Assembly (NCBI RefSeq): GCF_000379085.1 | Contig: NZ_KB905378.1 | Span: forward strand, 2,281,725-2,345,724 | Direction of reading: 5' to 3' | Length of the DNA stretch: 64,000 nucleotides | Origin: Halomicrobium katesii DSM 19301 | GTDB taxonomy: Archaea > Halobacteriota > Halobacteria > Halobacteriales > Haloarculaceae | Shown here: in pieces, positions 1-10,228 of the stretch | Numbering within the stretch: the first letter of the stretch is position 1 | Layout of the letters: every line of letters begins with the position of its first letter | The notes under the pieces: model-generated | What the model was told of the DNA's origin: nothing | Database searches by the model: none | The model's input: the letters and a program-made list of their open reading frames with translations, nothing else | Translations under genes and position numbers: made by a program

Positions 1-41
1 CGTGCGGTCGACTGGGTAAACGCCTACAATCGTCCGTATCA
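1..41. mobile_element. Right half of an ~80-bp palindromic element, cut by the window edge
   Basis: The bases shown are the right arm of the palindromic family described at 53208-53293. They read GGTAAACGCCTACAA and end in CCGTA at 38, followed by the flanking triplet TCA at 39-41. The arm differs from the 53 kb copy at only a few positions. The left arm lies outside the window. Confidence 0.75.
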
Positions 42-55
42 GTGGCTCCTGTAGA

Positions 56-653
56 TCAGGCGTCCAGTCCCGGTTCGAGCCGCAGCGCGGTGCGGTCGAC
101 GGTCACCGTGTCGAACTGCGTGAGCCACCGCTCGTCGCCGCGTTCGAACGCGTCCAGGCAGTCCTGGACGCGGTAGTTTCGCTCGCCGTCCGAGCACGGA
201 AAGACCGCCCGGAGCCGGTCGCGCTCGTAGATCGCCAGCGAGACGACCGGGAAGACGACGACGTCGTCGACCCGACTGATACGGTTTATTGTAGTTGCTT
301 ACCGGTGATCGTCGCCACGGAGTAGACGATCTCCGGTAAATCGCTACAATAATCCGTATGAGGCCGACGTAGGACCGCGCCCGTCGTTCGAACGCGGGCT
401 CTAGCGCGTAGTCGTTTCGCTGTGCCCAGGCCGCGAACTCGTCGTAGCTGGCGAGTGCGCCGTCGCGGCGATCCTCGTTCAGGGTCCGGATCCGCTGCCA
501 CTCGTCGGCGACGGTCGACTCGTCGATCACGTTCTCGGTTTCGAGTTCGCGGACCCGCTGTAACACGTCTCGCTGGGCGTCGTAGGTCCCGTAGGTGTCC
601 CCCCGTAGATACAGCTCCGCCCGCAGCTGCCGGTCGTGGCTCTGGTCTGTCAT
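56..653 (-). pseudogene. Conserved haloarchaeal HTH-like protein, interrupted by an 82-bp insertion
   Basis: Read from ATG at 653 (or 665), the frame is good through ...RARSYVGL and then runs into the palindromic element at 277-361. Removing 79 bp of element plus one copy of the TCA triplet joins ...SYVGL to SRVDDVVVFPVVSLAIYE... and gives one uninterrupted 171-residue frame ending at the TGA at 58-56. The product is acidic and lacks a signal peptide or membrane segment. It resembles a small haloarchaeal family often labelled an HTH-domain protein; that label is from memory and weak. As it stands the gene encodes only about the first 100 native residues followed by unrelated frame-shifted sequence, so it is probably inactive. 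Confidence 0.75.
277..361. mobile_element. Palindromic 79-bp miniature element (copy A) with 3-bp TGA duplication
   Basis: The element spans 280-358 and begins TACGG and ends CCGTA. Its two arms of about 34 bp are imperfect inverted repeats (TACGGTTTATTGTAG against TACGGATTATTGTAG, then TTACCGG and GATCGTC on both sides) around a loop of about 11 nt. The triplet TGA flanks it at 277-279 and 359-361. It is identical to copy B at 60947-61031 except for one or two bases and it splits a gene. It encodes no protein. Confidence 0.9.
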
Positions 654-732
654 TCGAGTTGACATGATCGCGCGGGGCTCAAAACTCTTTCCCGGCCCTG
701 TTTTGAAGTCCCCGGCGACCGAACCCGGTGAC

Positions 733-1629
733 ATGGCACGATCCGTCGGTTTCGTCGGCCTCGGTGCGATGGGTGCGCCGATGGCCTGGAACCTCGACGA
801 CGCGGAGTTCGACCTCACCGTGTACAACCGGACGACCGAGCGAGAGCACCCCTTCGCCGAGGCGGGCGTCAGCGTCGCCGACTCGCCGAAACACCTCACC
901 GAGCGCGTCGACGTGGTCTGTCTGATCGTCACCGACGGCACGGCCGTCGGCGAGGTCCTCGAACGCGACTTCGGTATCCTGGCGGGGATCGACGAGACGA
1001 CGACGGTCGTCCAGATGAGCACGATCGGTCGCGACGAGACGCTGGCGGCGGCCGAGGCCGTCCGCGAGCACGGTGGCCGCTTTCTCGACTGCCCCGTCTC
1101 GGGGACGGTCGGCCCGGCCCGCGAGGGGACGCTCGTCGGGCTCGCCGGCGGCGACGGCGACGTGATCGACGACGTCGAACCGGTGCTGTCGGCCATGTGT
1201 GACCCCGTCGTCCGGTGTGGCGAGGTCGGGCAGGGGACCAGCATGAAGCTGTTCGTCAATCTCCTGTTGGGCACCGCTATGGGCGCGTTCGCCGAGGCGC
1301 TGACCTTCGGCGCGAACCAGGCGCTCGAAATCGAGGACATGCTCGAAGTCGTCGAGAACGGCGCGCTCGACTCGCCGCTGTTCTCGGCGAAGGGCCAGCA
1401 GATCCGAACGGACGACTACGACTCGCGGTTCCCCGTCGACTACCAGTTCAAGGACCTCGACCTGGCGCTGGACGCGGCGGGCGACGCCCGCGTCCCGATG
1501 CAGGTCACCGCGGCGGCCCGCGAACTGTTCAGCGGTGCCCGAGCGGCCGGCCTCGGCGATCGAGACATGGCTGCCGTCGTCGAGCCGCTGGCCGAACAGA
1601 CCGGCGTCTCGCTCTCGTCGGACGACTGA
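733..1629 (+). CDS. NAD(P)-dependent 3-hydroxyisobutyrate dehydrogenase-family protein
   Basis: This 298-residue protein belongs to the beta-hydroxyacid dehydrogenase family, which oxidises short hydroxyacids such as 3-hydroxyisobutyrate, tartronate semialdehyde or related acids in the cytoplasm. The Rossmann motif GLGAMGAPMAWNL is at the N-terminus, the substrate-binding motif DCPVSGTVGPAREGT is near residue 120, and the catalytic-lysine motif GQGTSMKLFVNLL is near residue 165, all at the usual spacing. The length is normal for the family. ATG at 733 is chosen because the Rossmann fold begins there; the frame extends upstream but the added residues do not fit the family. The exact substrate cannot be read from sequence. 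The TGA stop at 1627-1629 is also the flanking triplet of a palindromic-element remnant. Confidence 0.88.
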   Translation: MARSVGFVGLGAMGAPMAWNLDDAEFDLTVYNRTTEREHPFAEAGVSVADSPKHLTERVDVVCLIVTDGTAVGEVLERDFGILAGIDETTTVVQMSTIGRDETLAAAEAVREHGGRFLDCPVSGTVGPAREGTLVGLAGGDGDVIDDVEPVLSAMCDPVVRCGEVGQGTSMKLFVNLLLGTAMGAFAEALTFGANQALEIEDMLEVVENGALDSPLFSAKGQQIRTDDYDSRFPVDYQFKDLDLALDAAGDARVPMQVTAAARELFSGARAAGLGDRDMAAVVEPLAEQTGVSLSSDD

Positions 1630-1648
1630 TACGGAAAGTTGTAGGTCT
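1627..1648. repeat. Terminal remnant of the ~80-bp palindromic element, abutting a stop codon
   Basis: Bases 1630-1648 match the first 19 nt of the 53 kb element exactly (TACGGAAAGTTGTAGGTCT), after which similarity stops. No right arm is visible before the next gene. The TGA target triplet is the stop codon of the upstream dehydrogenase. Confidence 0.65.
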
Positions 1649-1684
1649 GTCGCGGCGAGCGTCGGAAAATCGAGTGTAGCGTCG

Positions 1685-2404
1685 TCACTCGGCGACGGTG
1701 ATCGACTCGTCGCCCGCCAGAATCCGCACCTCTGCGGAGCTCCCGGCGGCAGTGACTTCACGCCGGAACTCCTCGGGATCGACTTCGATCGGCGGGAAGG
1801 TGTCGTAGTGCATCGGCAACGCCACGTCCACGTCCAGCCAGTCGACGGCGATCGCGGCCTGCATCGGCCCCATCGTGAAGTGATCGCCGACGGGGACCGC
1901 GGCCACGTCGGGCTCCAGATACGGACCGATCACCTCTCGCATCTCGGTCATCAGCCCCGTGTCACCGGCGTGGTAGAACGTCGACGATTCGGCGTCTGAC
2001 ACCTGCGTCGGCTTCGTGTCGGAGATGACGAAGCCGGCCGGCATCCCACCGCCGGTCGACTCGTAGGTGGTCTCCATGCCGTTCGTGTGGTCGGCGCGGT
2101 GGAGGGTGACGAACGCGTCGTCGAGTTCGACGGTCCCGCCGAGGTTCGCGCCGATCGTCTCCGAGACGCCGTAGTTGTCCGCACAGTACTCGACGACCTC
2201 GGGCAGTCCGACGACGGTCGTCTCTGAGAACGCTCCGACGTCTGCGATGTGGTCCATGTGACCGTGGGTCAACAGGACGTAGTCGGCGTCGACCGCTCCG
2301 GGCTCCAGATCCGTCTTCGGATTGTCGAAGAACGGATCGACGAGGAGTGCCGTGTTGTCGACCGTTACGTGGAACGTCGAGTGGCCGTGCCAGGTGATCT
2401 CCAT
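1685..2404 (-). CDS. UPF0173-type metal-dependent hydrolase (metallo-beta-lactamase fold)
   Basis: This cytoplasmic protein of 239 residues starts [13 protein letters not shown], the typical opening of the UPF0173/UlaG-like branch of the metallo-beta-lactamase fold. The metal-binding motif is THGHMDHI near residue 55, a later ligand is HAGDTG, and LPMHYDTFP follows near the C-terminus. The family hydrolyses phosphoesters or lactones, but the physiological substrate is unknown. ATG at 2404 is chosen because the family begins exactly there; the longer frame to 2503 adds 33 unrelated residues. It is transcribed towards the dehydrogenase gene (convergent). Confidence 0.88.
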   Translation of the reverse strand: MEITWHGHSTFHVTVDNTALLVDPFFDNPKTDLEPGAVDADYVLLTHGHMDHIADVGAFSETTVVGLPEVVEYCADNYGVSETIGANLGGTVELDDAFVTLHRADHTNGMETTYESTGGGMPAGFVISDTKPTQVSDAESSTFYHAGDTGLMTEMREVIGPYLEPDVAAVPVGDHFTMGPMQAAIAVDWLDVDVALPMHYDTFPPIEVDPEEFRREVTAAGSSAEVRILAGDESITVAE

Positions 2405-2507
2405 GGTCACGTGGACGTACTGCCGGCTGTCACTTAAGCGTATAGCAGCGCACCACACGGCCCCCGTGTCCCGGTGGCGATCGACGCGCCAGCTGACAGC
2501 CACAGCC

Positions 2508-3350
2508 TCACTCTGCGTAGCCCAGCGCCTTCAGTCGCCCCTCGACGGACTCGGCGGCGTCGGTCGCCGTCCGCGGCCGGAACTCGACCCACGGCACCTC
2601 GACGAGCGGGTCGACGTGACAGCCACAGGGGTGCTCGTACAGGCGCAGTTCCCGCGCACGGCCGAAGATCTCGCCGTGGTCGGCGGTCACCACGGTCGTG
2701 TAGCCGGCGTCGAGCCACTCGCGGAGGTACGGTGCAATGGCGTCCCAGACGCTCCAGACGGAGGCGTTGTAGGCGTCCCTGGCCGCCTCGATGTCGACGT
2801 GGCCCCGCGCCATCGCGACTTGCAGGGAGTCGATCTCACCGTCGTTGCCCGCCCACGGACCGAGGTCGTCGTAGGCCAGCCGCCACGAGCCGTCGAGTTT
2901 CGCCACGTAAGGCCAGTGTGGCTGCTGGAGGTGTCCGACCGCCGGCCCCGCCCCGCTGTCGGCGATCTCCGTCACCCGGTCGAGGATCGGCTCGGGCAGC
3001 ACCGTCGAGAGCTCGTCGTTCCAGTGGCGCTCCCAGTACCGCTCGACCGTCGCTCCGAGTTCGTCCGTCACCTTCGCGTACTGGGCGTTCCCGGAGACGA
3101 CGGTCGCCGCGTCGAGCACGCCCGAGGAGACGCACTCGCCGAGCCACTCGGGCGTACAGCTCGCTGGCGAGGTGACCGTCTCGATCGGCCAGTGGGCGAC
3201 TGCTCGGAGCGCGTCCGCTCGACAGGCGTCGAGCACGAGGAGGATGTCCCAGTCGGTGGCGTCCAGTCGCCGGTGCTGTGAGCCGCCCCGGCGGCCGGTC
3301 ACCTGCTGACAGAGGTACTTCCTGGCCCTGTAGGGGAACGGCTCTTTCAT
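2508..3350 (-). CDS. Sulfatase-like / alkaline-phosphatase-superfamily protein of a glycosylation locus
   Basis: This 280-residue protein has the [15 protein letters not shown] start typical of haloarchaeal sulfatase-like proteins, where the Asp and Cys/Ser region corresponds to the metal and nucleophile loop. It ends with [12 protein letters not shown], the second metal-binding motif of the superfamily, and the common tail sequence RLKALGYAE. It is shorter than true sulfatases (about 450 residues). Its position next to glycosyltransferases and AglB suggests it adds or removes a phosphate or sulfate group on a surface glycan; this is inference. No signal peptide or membrane segment is obvious. 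Confidence 0.75.
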   Translation of the reverse strand: MKEPFPYRARKYLCQQVTGRRGGSQHRRLDATDWDILLVLDACRADALRAVAHWPIETVTSPASCTPEWLGECVSSGVLDAATVVSGNAQYAKVTDELGATVERYWERHWNDELSTVLPEPILDRVTEIADSGAGPAVGHLQQPHWPYVAKLDGSWRLAYDDLGPWAGNDGEIDSLQVAMARGHVDIEAARDAYNASVWSVWDAIAPYLREWLDAGYTTVVTADHGEIFGRARELRLYEHPCGCHVDPLVEVPWVEFRPRTATDAAESVEGRLKALGYAE

Positions 3351-3438
3351 CTCCTGTCCGGAGTTGCCGGAGGCAATCGTATAAAACGGTCGGAACGATC
3401 GGTCTGTCTCGTCCGGACTCTCGTCCGTGTGGCGATGT

Positions 3439-4509
3439 TCAGCGGTCGGTACACTCCGCGTACAGCGCGTCGAGGCGTCCGACGATCGCGTCCCACGAGT
3501 AGGTCTCGATCACGTACTCGCGGGCCCGCTCGCCCATCTCGCGGGCTCGCTGCTCGTCGGCGTAGATCGTCTCGATACGGTCACGCAGCCGTTGCTCGTC
3601 GCCCGGCTCGACGACGTAGCCCGTCTCGCCGTCCACGATCGCGTCTGCGACGCCGCCGGTATCCGTGGCGACGACCGGGAGGCCGGCCGCCATCGCCTCC
3701 AGCACGGCGTTGGGGAGCCCTTCGCCGCGGACCGACGGCAACACGAAGAGCCTGCCACGCTCCAGATACTCCCCGACGGCCTCGGGGGCGACCTCCCCGA
3801 CGAACGTCGCGTCGACGCCCAGCTCGTCGGCCAGCGCCTCCAGCTCCGATCGCCGGGAGCCGTCCCCGACGACGGTGACGGCGGAGGCCGCCCCAGTCCC
3901 GGCCAGTGCGCGGAGCAGGACGGCCACGCCCTTCTGTTCTTCCAGCCGCCCGACGAACACGATCTCGTCGCCAGACGCCGTCTCCGCCGGCACGTCGACG
4001 CCGTTGCCGAGGACGCGCACGTCCGTCGGATCGAACTCCGCGGTCACGTCCGCTCTCACCGCCTCCGACTGGACCAGGACGGTCGTGTCCCACAGCACGG
4101 TCCGTATCAGCCACCGCTTGACCGGATTGGCCTTCATGAAGTAGTAGTCCCCGCCCCGGATCCACGCGAAGTAGGGAACGCCCGTCAGATAGTGGACGAC
4201 CGTCCCGACGAAGCCGTTGGGGTAGATCATCATGCACTGCAACACGTCGATCTCGTTCCGGTCCCGGACGAGCAACGCCGTCAGCGCGAGCAGGTACGTC
4301 AGCGTACTCAGAAACGACGACCGCCGGCAGTTGGGGACTCGAACGATCTCGTAGGGCTCGTCGAGTTCGGTCTCGCGGCCGTAGGCCTTCGTGTAGACGG
4401 TCACGTCGTGTCCGGCCCCGGAGAGCGCGCGGGCCATCCGGCGCGTCTGGGTCTCGGTCCCGCCGATGATGTCCGGCGGGAACTCTTTGACAGTTATTGC
4501 GACGTTCAT
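3439..4509 (-). CDS. GT4-family glycosyltransferase
   Basis: This 356-residue retaining GT-B glycosyltransferase transfers a sugar from a nucleotide donor to a glycan. The N-terminal domain carries PPDIIGGTETQTRRMARAL, the usual acceptor-side glycine-rich loop of family GT4. The C-terminal donor domain carries FVGRLEEQKGVAVLLRAL, GEGLPNAVLEAMAAGLPVV (with the E-x7-E donor motif) and a C-terminal YSWDAIV helix. ATG at 4509 begins the fold. It lies in a cluster of glycosylation genes and probably builds the lipid-linked surface glycan; donor and acceptor are unknown. Confidence 0.88.
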   Translation of the reverse strand: MNVAITVKEFPPDIIGGTETQTRRMARALSGAGHDVTVYTKAYGRETELDEPYEIVRVPNCRRSSFLSTLTYLLALTALLVRDRNEIDVLQCMMIYPNGFVGTVVHYLTGVPYFAWIRGGDYYFMKANPVKRWLIRTVLWDTTVLVQSEAVRADVTAEFDPTDVRVLGNGVDVPAETASGDEIVFVGRLEEQKGVAVLLRALAGTGAASAVTVVGDGSRRSELEALADELGVDATFVGEVAPEAVGEYLERGRLFVLPSVRGEGLPNAVLEAMAAGLPVVATDTGGVADAIVDGETGYVVEPGDEQRLRDRIETIYADEQRAREMGERAREYVIETYSWDAIVGRLDALYAECTDR

Positions 4510-4786
4510 CACTGGATCTCCGTGGTCGTCACGGGCTCGCGGGCGACGCCGGTCGCCCGGTCGAGTACCGGAAGGTGTCGGCAGTTCCATTTAAGCGGTC
4601 GGGTTTTACTGCCGACTGTCCGTCTGTGACGAATTTCGCGACCCCATCTCGCGAATATCGTGATACGGATTATTGTAGATCTTTACCGGATCGACCGCAC
4701 GTTGTCTTGCGGTTGAACGGGTAAACGGCTACAATAATCCGTATGAAACAGTGACAGCCGGCAGTATTCCGACCGGCGTCGCCGTG
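4510..4786. other. Intergenic region holding a palindromic element
   Basis: No gene is supported between the two glycosyltransferase genes. The region carries copy C of the palindromic element at 4661-4746. An A/T-rich step (CATTTAAGC on the plus strand, about 4589-4597), roughly 80 nt before the start of the downstream minus-strand gene, could be part of its promoter. Confidence 0.5.
4661..4746. mobile_element. Palindromic 80-bp miniature element (copy C), intergenic
   Basis: The element spans 4664-4743 with TGA at 4661-4663 and 4744-4746. The outer 15 bp (TACGGATTATTGTAG) form a perfect terminal inverted repeat. The inner stem (GATCGACCGCA against GTTCAACCGCA) is different in sequence from copies A and B but still palindromic. 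Confidence 0.88.
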
Positions 4787-5965
4787 CTACAGGAGCGATC
4801 TGTACAGGTCGACGTACTGCTGTCCGATCGCTCGCCAGTCGTACTTCCGTTCGACGCGTTCGCGAGCGCGCGCCCCCATCGCCCGCGTCAGCTCGAAGTC
4901 GGAGAGGAGTTCCAGCAGCGCGTCGGCGATCGGCTCGGCCGCTTCCGTCGGGACGACGAACCCCTCGTTACCGTCTCGGACCATCTCGTGTGCGCCGGAG
5001 GTGTCGGTGACGACGACCGGACAGCCGACCGCCATCGCTTCCAGTCGGACCAGCGAGAAGCTCTCGGAACGCGAGGGGTGGACGAACGCTCGGGCCCGCG
5101 CGAGGTGGTCCCGAACCACCGACTGGTCGACGTAGCCGTGGAAGGTGACGTTGTCCGCGACGCCGAGGCTGGCCGCCTGTTCGCGAAGCGCCTGCTCTTC
5201 GGGTCCCTCGCCGAACACGTCGAGATGGACGTTCGGGACGGCTTCGACGACGGTCGCGAGCGCGTCGAGGAGCACGTCGTACCCCTTGCGCCGTTCCAGT
5301 CGTCCGATCGCGACCAGCGTCTCCGTGTCCTGGCGCTCCGTGAACTCGAACAGCTCCGCGTCGACGCCCAGGGGGATCACGTCGATCTTCGACTCGTCGA
5401 CGTGTCGCGCGTACGCCTCGCGCGCCTCTTCGTGGACGACGGTGATCCGGTCGGCGGCTTCGAGGGTCCGCCGGAACAGCGACATCCGGGCGGGATCGAT
5501 CGTCACGTCGCGCACGGCGTCCATCGGGTAGTAGACAGCGTTACTGACTGGCAGCGGGAGCTCGTAGCCGATCGCCTGTGAGAGCATGTTGTTGAACTCC
5601 TCGGCCATGATCGCGTGCCCGGTCTGGCACGGGCCGAGGACGGTCGGCGTGTCGGCGGCGATCCCGGCGAGCAACACGGGGTTGAACCACCGGTAGCTCA
5701 GGTTCATGTGGTGGTAGATGTCGACAGATCCGGCCCGGATCTCGCGGGCGGCCGTCCGGAACGACCGGCCGTAGTACTGGAGCCTGTTTTGCGTCCCCAG
5801 CTCCCGAACGGTGACGTTCTCGGCTTCGACCGTCGTCTCCTCTTTCCCGACCAGCGCGTCGATCCTCACGTCGTCTGCGGTCATGTTGTTCAACACGTTG
5901 TAGCTCTTGCCGTACCGCAGATTCGAGAGACGGGTGTCCGCCGGGGCGATGAGGACGCGCGCCAT
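4787..5965 (-). CDS. GT4-family glycosyltransferase
   Basis: This 392-residue GT-B enzyme belongs to the surface-glycan cluster. The C-terminal half is clear: IGRLERRKGYDVLLDAL, then a nucleotide-sugar region ending in HPSRSESFSLVRLEAMAVG with the E-x7-E motif, and YDWRAIGQQYVDLY at the end. The N-terminal half is less standard (MARVLIAPADTRLSNLRYG) and lacks the usual glycine-rich loop. ATG at 5965 is chosen from the start of this motif. It is divergent from the flippase gene, so the two probably share the 142-bp promoter region. Confidence 0.86.
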   Translation of the reverse strand: MARVLIAPADTRLSNLRYGKSYNVLNNMTADDVRIDALVGKEETTVEAENVTVRELGTQNRLQYYGRSFRTAAREIRAGSVDIYHHMNLSYRWFNPVLLAGIAADTPTVLGPCQTGHAIMAEEFNNMLSQAIGYELPLPVSNAVYYPMDAVRDVTIDPARMSLFRRTLEAADRITVVHEEAREAYARHVDESKIDVIPLGVDAELFEFTERQDTETLVAIGRLERRKGYDVLLDALATVVEAVPNVHLDVFGEGPEEQALREQAASLGVADNVTFHGYVDQSVVRDHLARARAFVHPSRSESFSLVRLEAMAVGCPVVVTDTSGAHEMVRDGNEGFVVPTEAAEPIADALLELLSDFELTRAMGARARERVERKYDWRAIGQQYVDLYRSLL

Positions 5966-6107
5966 GTCCGAGGGGATATTCCGGCCACGGATATAGACCC
6001 CGGTGGTCGGCCGGCGGGGCACCGCCGTGGAACGGTTCGGACGGCGACCGACGGCCGCCGAACCGTCCAATATAAACCACTGCTTGCCGACGTTCGACTC
6101 GATAGGG

Positions 6108-7538
6108 ATGCGCATCGGCCAGACCTCGTTCGTCACGTTCGTCTCCAAGTTTCTCGCTTCTGGCGCGGGGTTCGTCGGGACCATCGTGTTCGCCCGGCTG
6201 CTGGGCGCGGACGTGCTGGGTCGGTACTACCTGTTGCTCTCGATCGTCGCGTGGCTGGCCCTCGCCGGGACGCTGGGCTTCGAGAGCGCGATCGCCAAAC
6301 GGCTGAGCGAAGGCGAGGACCGGGGTGCCTACAAGGTCGCTGGCGGGCTCTGTATGGCCGCGCTGACGGGCTCGATCGTCGTCGTCCTCTTCCTCGGCGA
6401 GGGGCTGGTCGAACAGCTGTTCGACATCCGCCGGGTCGAGTTCGTCGCGGTCTTGCTGCTCGTCGGCGTGGCGAGTTCGTACGTCGACTCGATGCTGAAC
6501 GGCGTCCATCTGGTCCACGTCGCGTCGTCGCTGCGGCCGGTCCGACAGATCGTCCGGACCGCTCTGCAGGTCGGCGGTCTCCTGCTGTCGTTCGGGCTGG
6601 CCGCGCTCGTCTACGGCTACGCGGCCGGGAGCCTCGTCGTCGTCGTCGTCGGGCTGTACTTCGTCGGCCGTCCGTACCGACTGCCGACGCGGGCACATTT
6701 CGAGAGCCTCTACGAGTACGCGAGGTACGCCTGGCTCGGGCGTATCCGGGGCAAGACGTTCAACCAGGCAGACGTACTGGTCCTCGGTGTCTTCGTCTCC
6801 GACGAGCTCCTGGGCGTCTACGCGATCACGTGGAGCCTCGCGAACTTCCTCATCATCTTCAGCAACGCCATCAGCTCGGCGCTGTTCCCGGAGCTGAGCA
6901 AGCTCTCGGCCGAGGACAGCTTCGATCAGGTGTCGTCGCTGATCGAGGACTCGTTCGCCTACGCGGGCCTGTTCACGATTCCGGGGCTGGTCGGCGGAGT
7001 GCTGCTGAGCGATCGCCTCTTGCAGATCTACGGCTCGGAGTTCCTCAAGGGGACTGAGGTGCTGTGGCTGCTCATCGTCGCCGTCCTCGTCTACGGCTAC
7101 CAGAGCCAGATCGTCAACGCGCTCAGCGGCATCGACCGGCCCGGCGAGGCGTTCAGGGTCAACGCCGTCCTCGTCGTGTCTAACGTCGTCCTCAACTTCG
7201 CGCTGATCTGGCAGTACCGTATCCTCGGAGCGGCGATCGCGACCGCCACGTCGGTCGTCCTGAGCTTCGTCGTCGGCTACTTCGTCCTGCGGAGCCACGT
7301 CTCGGTCTCGCTCCCGGTCGAACGGATCGGGACGCAGGCGGTCGCCGCCGCCGGGATGGGCGTCGTCGTCGCGACCGTCGAACGGGTCGCACGACCGGTC
7401 TTTCCGCTGGTCGACCCCACCGCGACGGCAGCGCTGCTGGTCGTGGTGGGTGCGCTGGCGTACTTCGCCCTTCTCTGGGCGCTCTCCGGGGATTTCAGGA
7501 CGGTCGTCCGCGAGAACGCGCCCGCGATCGCGCTCTGA
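6108..7538 (+). CDS. Polysaccharide/lipid-linked oligosaccharide flippase (Wzx/AglR-type, MOP superfamily)
   Basis: This 476-residue polytopic membrane protein has roughly 12-14 hydrophobic segments and begins TSFVTFVSKFLASGAGFVGT, the typical first helix of RfbX/Wzx-type flippases. GRIRGKTFNQADVLVLGVF around residue 210 resembles the conserved central loop. Such proteins move lipid-linked glycans across the membrane before AglB transfers them to protein. It is the only plus-strand gene among the sugar-transfer genes here, and it is flanked by glycosyltransferase and sulfatase-like genes. The role in N-glycan or other surface-glycan export is inferred from context. Confidence 0.85.
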   Translation: MRIGQTSFVTFVSKFLASGAGFVGTIVFARLLGADVLGRYYLLLSIVAWLALAGTLGFESAIAKRLSEGEDRGAYKVAGGLCMAALTGSIVVVLFLGEGLVEQLFDIRRVEFVAVLLLVGVASSYVDSMLNGVHLVHVASSLRPVRQIVRTALQVGGLLLSFGLAALVYGYAAGSLVVVVVGLYFVGRPYRLPTRAHFESLYEYARYAWLGRIRGKTFNQADVLVLGVFVSDELLGVYAITWSLANFLIIFSNAISSALFPELSKLSAEDSFDQVSSLIEDSFAYAGLFTIPGLVGGVLLSDRLLQIYGSEFLKGTEVLWLLIVAVLVYGYQSQIVNALSGIDRPGEAFRVNAVLVVSNVVLNFALIWQYRILGAAIATATSVVLSFVVGYFVLRSHVSVSLPVERIGTQAVAAAGMGVVVATVERVARPVFPLVDPTATAALLVVVGALAYFALLWALSGDFRTVVRENAPAIAL

Positions 7539-7557
7539 CTCCGAATCCCGTCGCAGT

Positions 7558-8979
<1,422 letters not shown>

Positions 8980-9059
8980 TGTCGGACCCACTCCGACGCG
9001 TCCAAAGTACCTTTCGGATGGGTCGATCTGTCCCGGACTGACCCCGTCTCGACGGGCGC

Positions 9060-10226
9060 TTACGCCCGGTCTGCTCGATCGTCGACGACCGCTCTGAGGA
9101 TCCCCCGGTACCGCTCGCAGGCCGCCGCGAAGCTGTACTCGTCCTCGATCAGCGTCCGTCCGCGGGCGCTGATCTCGTCGAGGTCGTCGCGACCGAGAAT
9201 CGACTCGATCCCGTCACGCAGCGTCGCCGGGTCGCGATCCGCGATGTGGAAGCCGGTCTCGCCGTCCCGAACCACGTCCGGCACGCCGGAGACCGGCGTC
9301 GCGTACACCGGCGTTCCGCAGGCGAGCGCTTCGAGGATCGTCGTCGGGAGCCCCTCGGTCGGGTCCGACGGCAACACCAGCAGTTCGAGGTCGTTCAGCT
9401 GTCGGGGCACGTCGTCGTGGTCGACCCACCCGGTCACCTCGACGCGCCCGTCGGCGATCTCCTCGGCGAGCTCCCGTTCGAGCCAGGGGCGCAGTCCGCC
9501 GTCACCGACGAACCGGAACGTGTACTCTGGCGGCAGCGACCGTGCGACGCTCGCGAGCGTTCTGATCCCCTTCTCCTCGTCGAGGCGGCCGAGAAAGCCC
9601 ACCACTCGCTCGCGCTCTGCGTGGGGCGTCTCCACGTCGAACCGGTCGGTGTGGACGAACCGTGCGCCGTTGGGATAGACGCGCCGGCGCTGTGGGTCGA
9701 GCCCGAGCTGGGCCGCCATCGCTGGCGTGTACGTGACGACGCCGTCTGCGGCCGCGAAGCCCGCCCGTTCCAGCGCCCGGACCAGTCCCGCGAGCGTCCG
9801 CGCGAGGACGGCCGGCAGCGACTGTTCCCAGTGTAATCGGAGCGTCAGGGGCACGTCGCCGCGTGGCTCGACGAGGACGCGCTTGCCCAGCAGTCGTGCG
9901 AACAGGATCGGCGCGAGGTACGCGGTCGCCCCGTAGAACAGCACCACCGCCTCGTCTCTGCCGACGAGCGCCCGGCACATCCGGAGCTGGTTCAGGAGGA
10001 ATCGGGCGGCCGCGACGGCGACGTTCGACTGGCCGGCCCCTCGCTCCGTGAGCTCGATCAGCTCGTGGCGGTCTCGGATCTCGGAGTCGGCCGGCAGGTC
10101 AGCAGTGACGAGCGACACCGTCGTCACCGCGGCGAGGATCTCCAGCAGGCTCCGGGTGGCGTTCTCGCCGGCCGACGCGAGCGGGTGGGTGACGACACAG
10201 ACGCCGGGGAGGCCGTCCTCGGACAT
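9060..10226 (-). CDS. GT4-family glycosyltransferase
   Basis: This 388-residue GT-B enzyme starts MSEDGLPGVCVVTHPLASAG. The C-terminal domain is typical: VVGFLGRLDEEKGIRTL, then FVGDGGLRPWLERELAE, LPSDPTEGLPTTILEALACG with the E-x7-E donor motif, and YSFAAACERYRGIL. Its start is 2 bp from the stop of the GT2 gene at 10229, so the two are read as one minus-strand operon with the GT2 gene first. The longer in-frame extension to 10469 overlaps the GT2 coding region and is not used. Confidence 0.87.
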   Translation of the reverse strand: MSEDGLPGVCVVTHPLASAGENATRSLLEILAAVTTVSLVTADLPADSEIRDRHELIELTERGAGQSNVAVAAARFLLNQLRMCRALVGRDEAVVLFYGATAYLAPILFARLLGKRVLVEPRGDVPLTLRLHWEQSLPAVLARTLAGLVRALERAGFAAADGVVTYTPAMAAQLGLDPQRRRVYPNGARFVHTDRFDVETPHAERERVVGFLGRLDEEKGIRTLASVARSLPPEYTFRFVGDGGLRPWLERELAEEIADGRVEVTGWVDHDDVPRQLNDLELLVLPSDPTEGLPTTILEALACGTPVYATPVSGVPDVVRDGETGFHIADRDPATLRDGIESILGRDDLDEISARGRTLIEDEYSFAAACERYRGILRAVVDDRADRA

Positions 10227-10228
10227 GG

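Noticed and set aside
5541..7298. Antisense 585-codon frame across the flippase gene
   Set aside because: Asp/Arg-rich shadow with no motifs, opposite a clear flippase gene.
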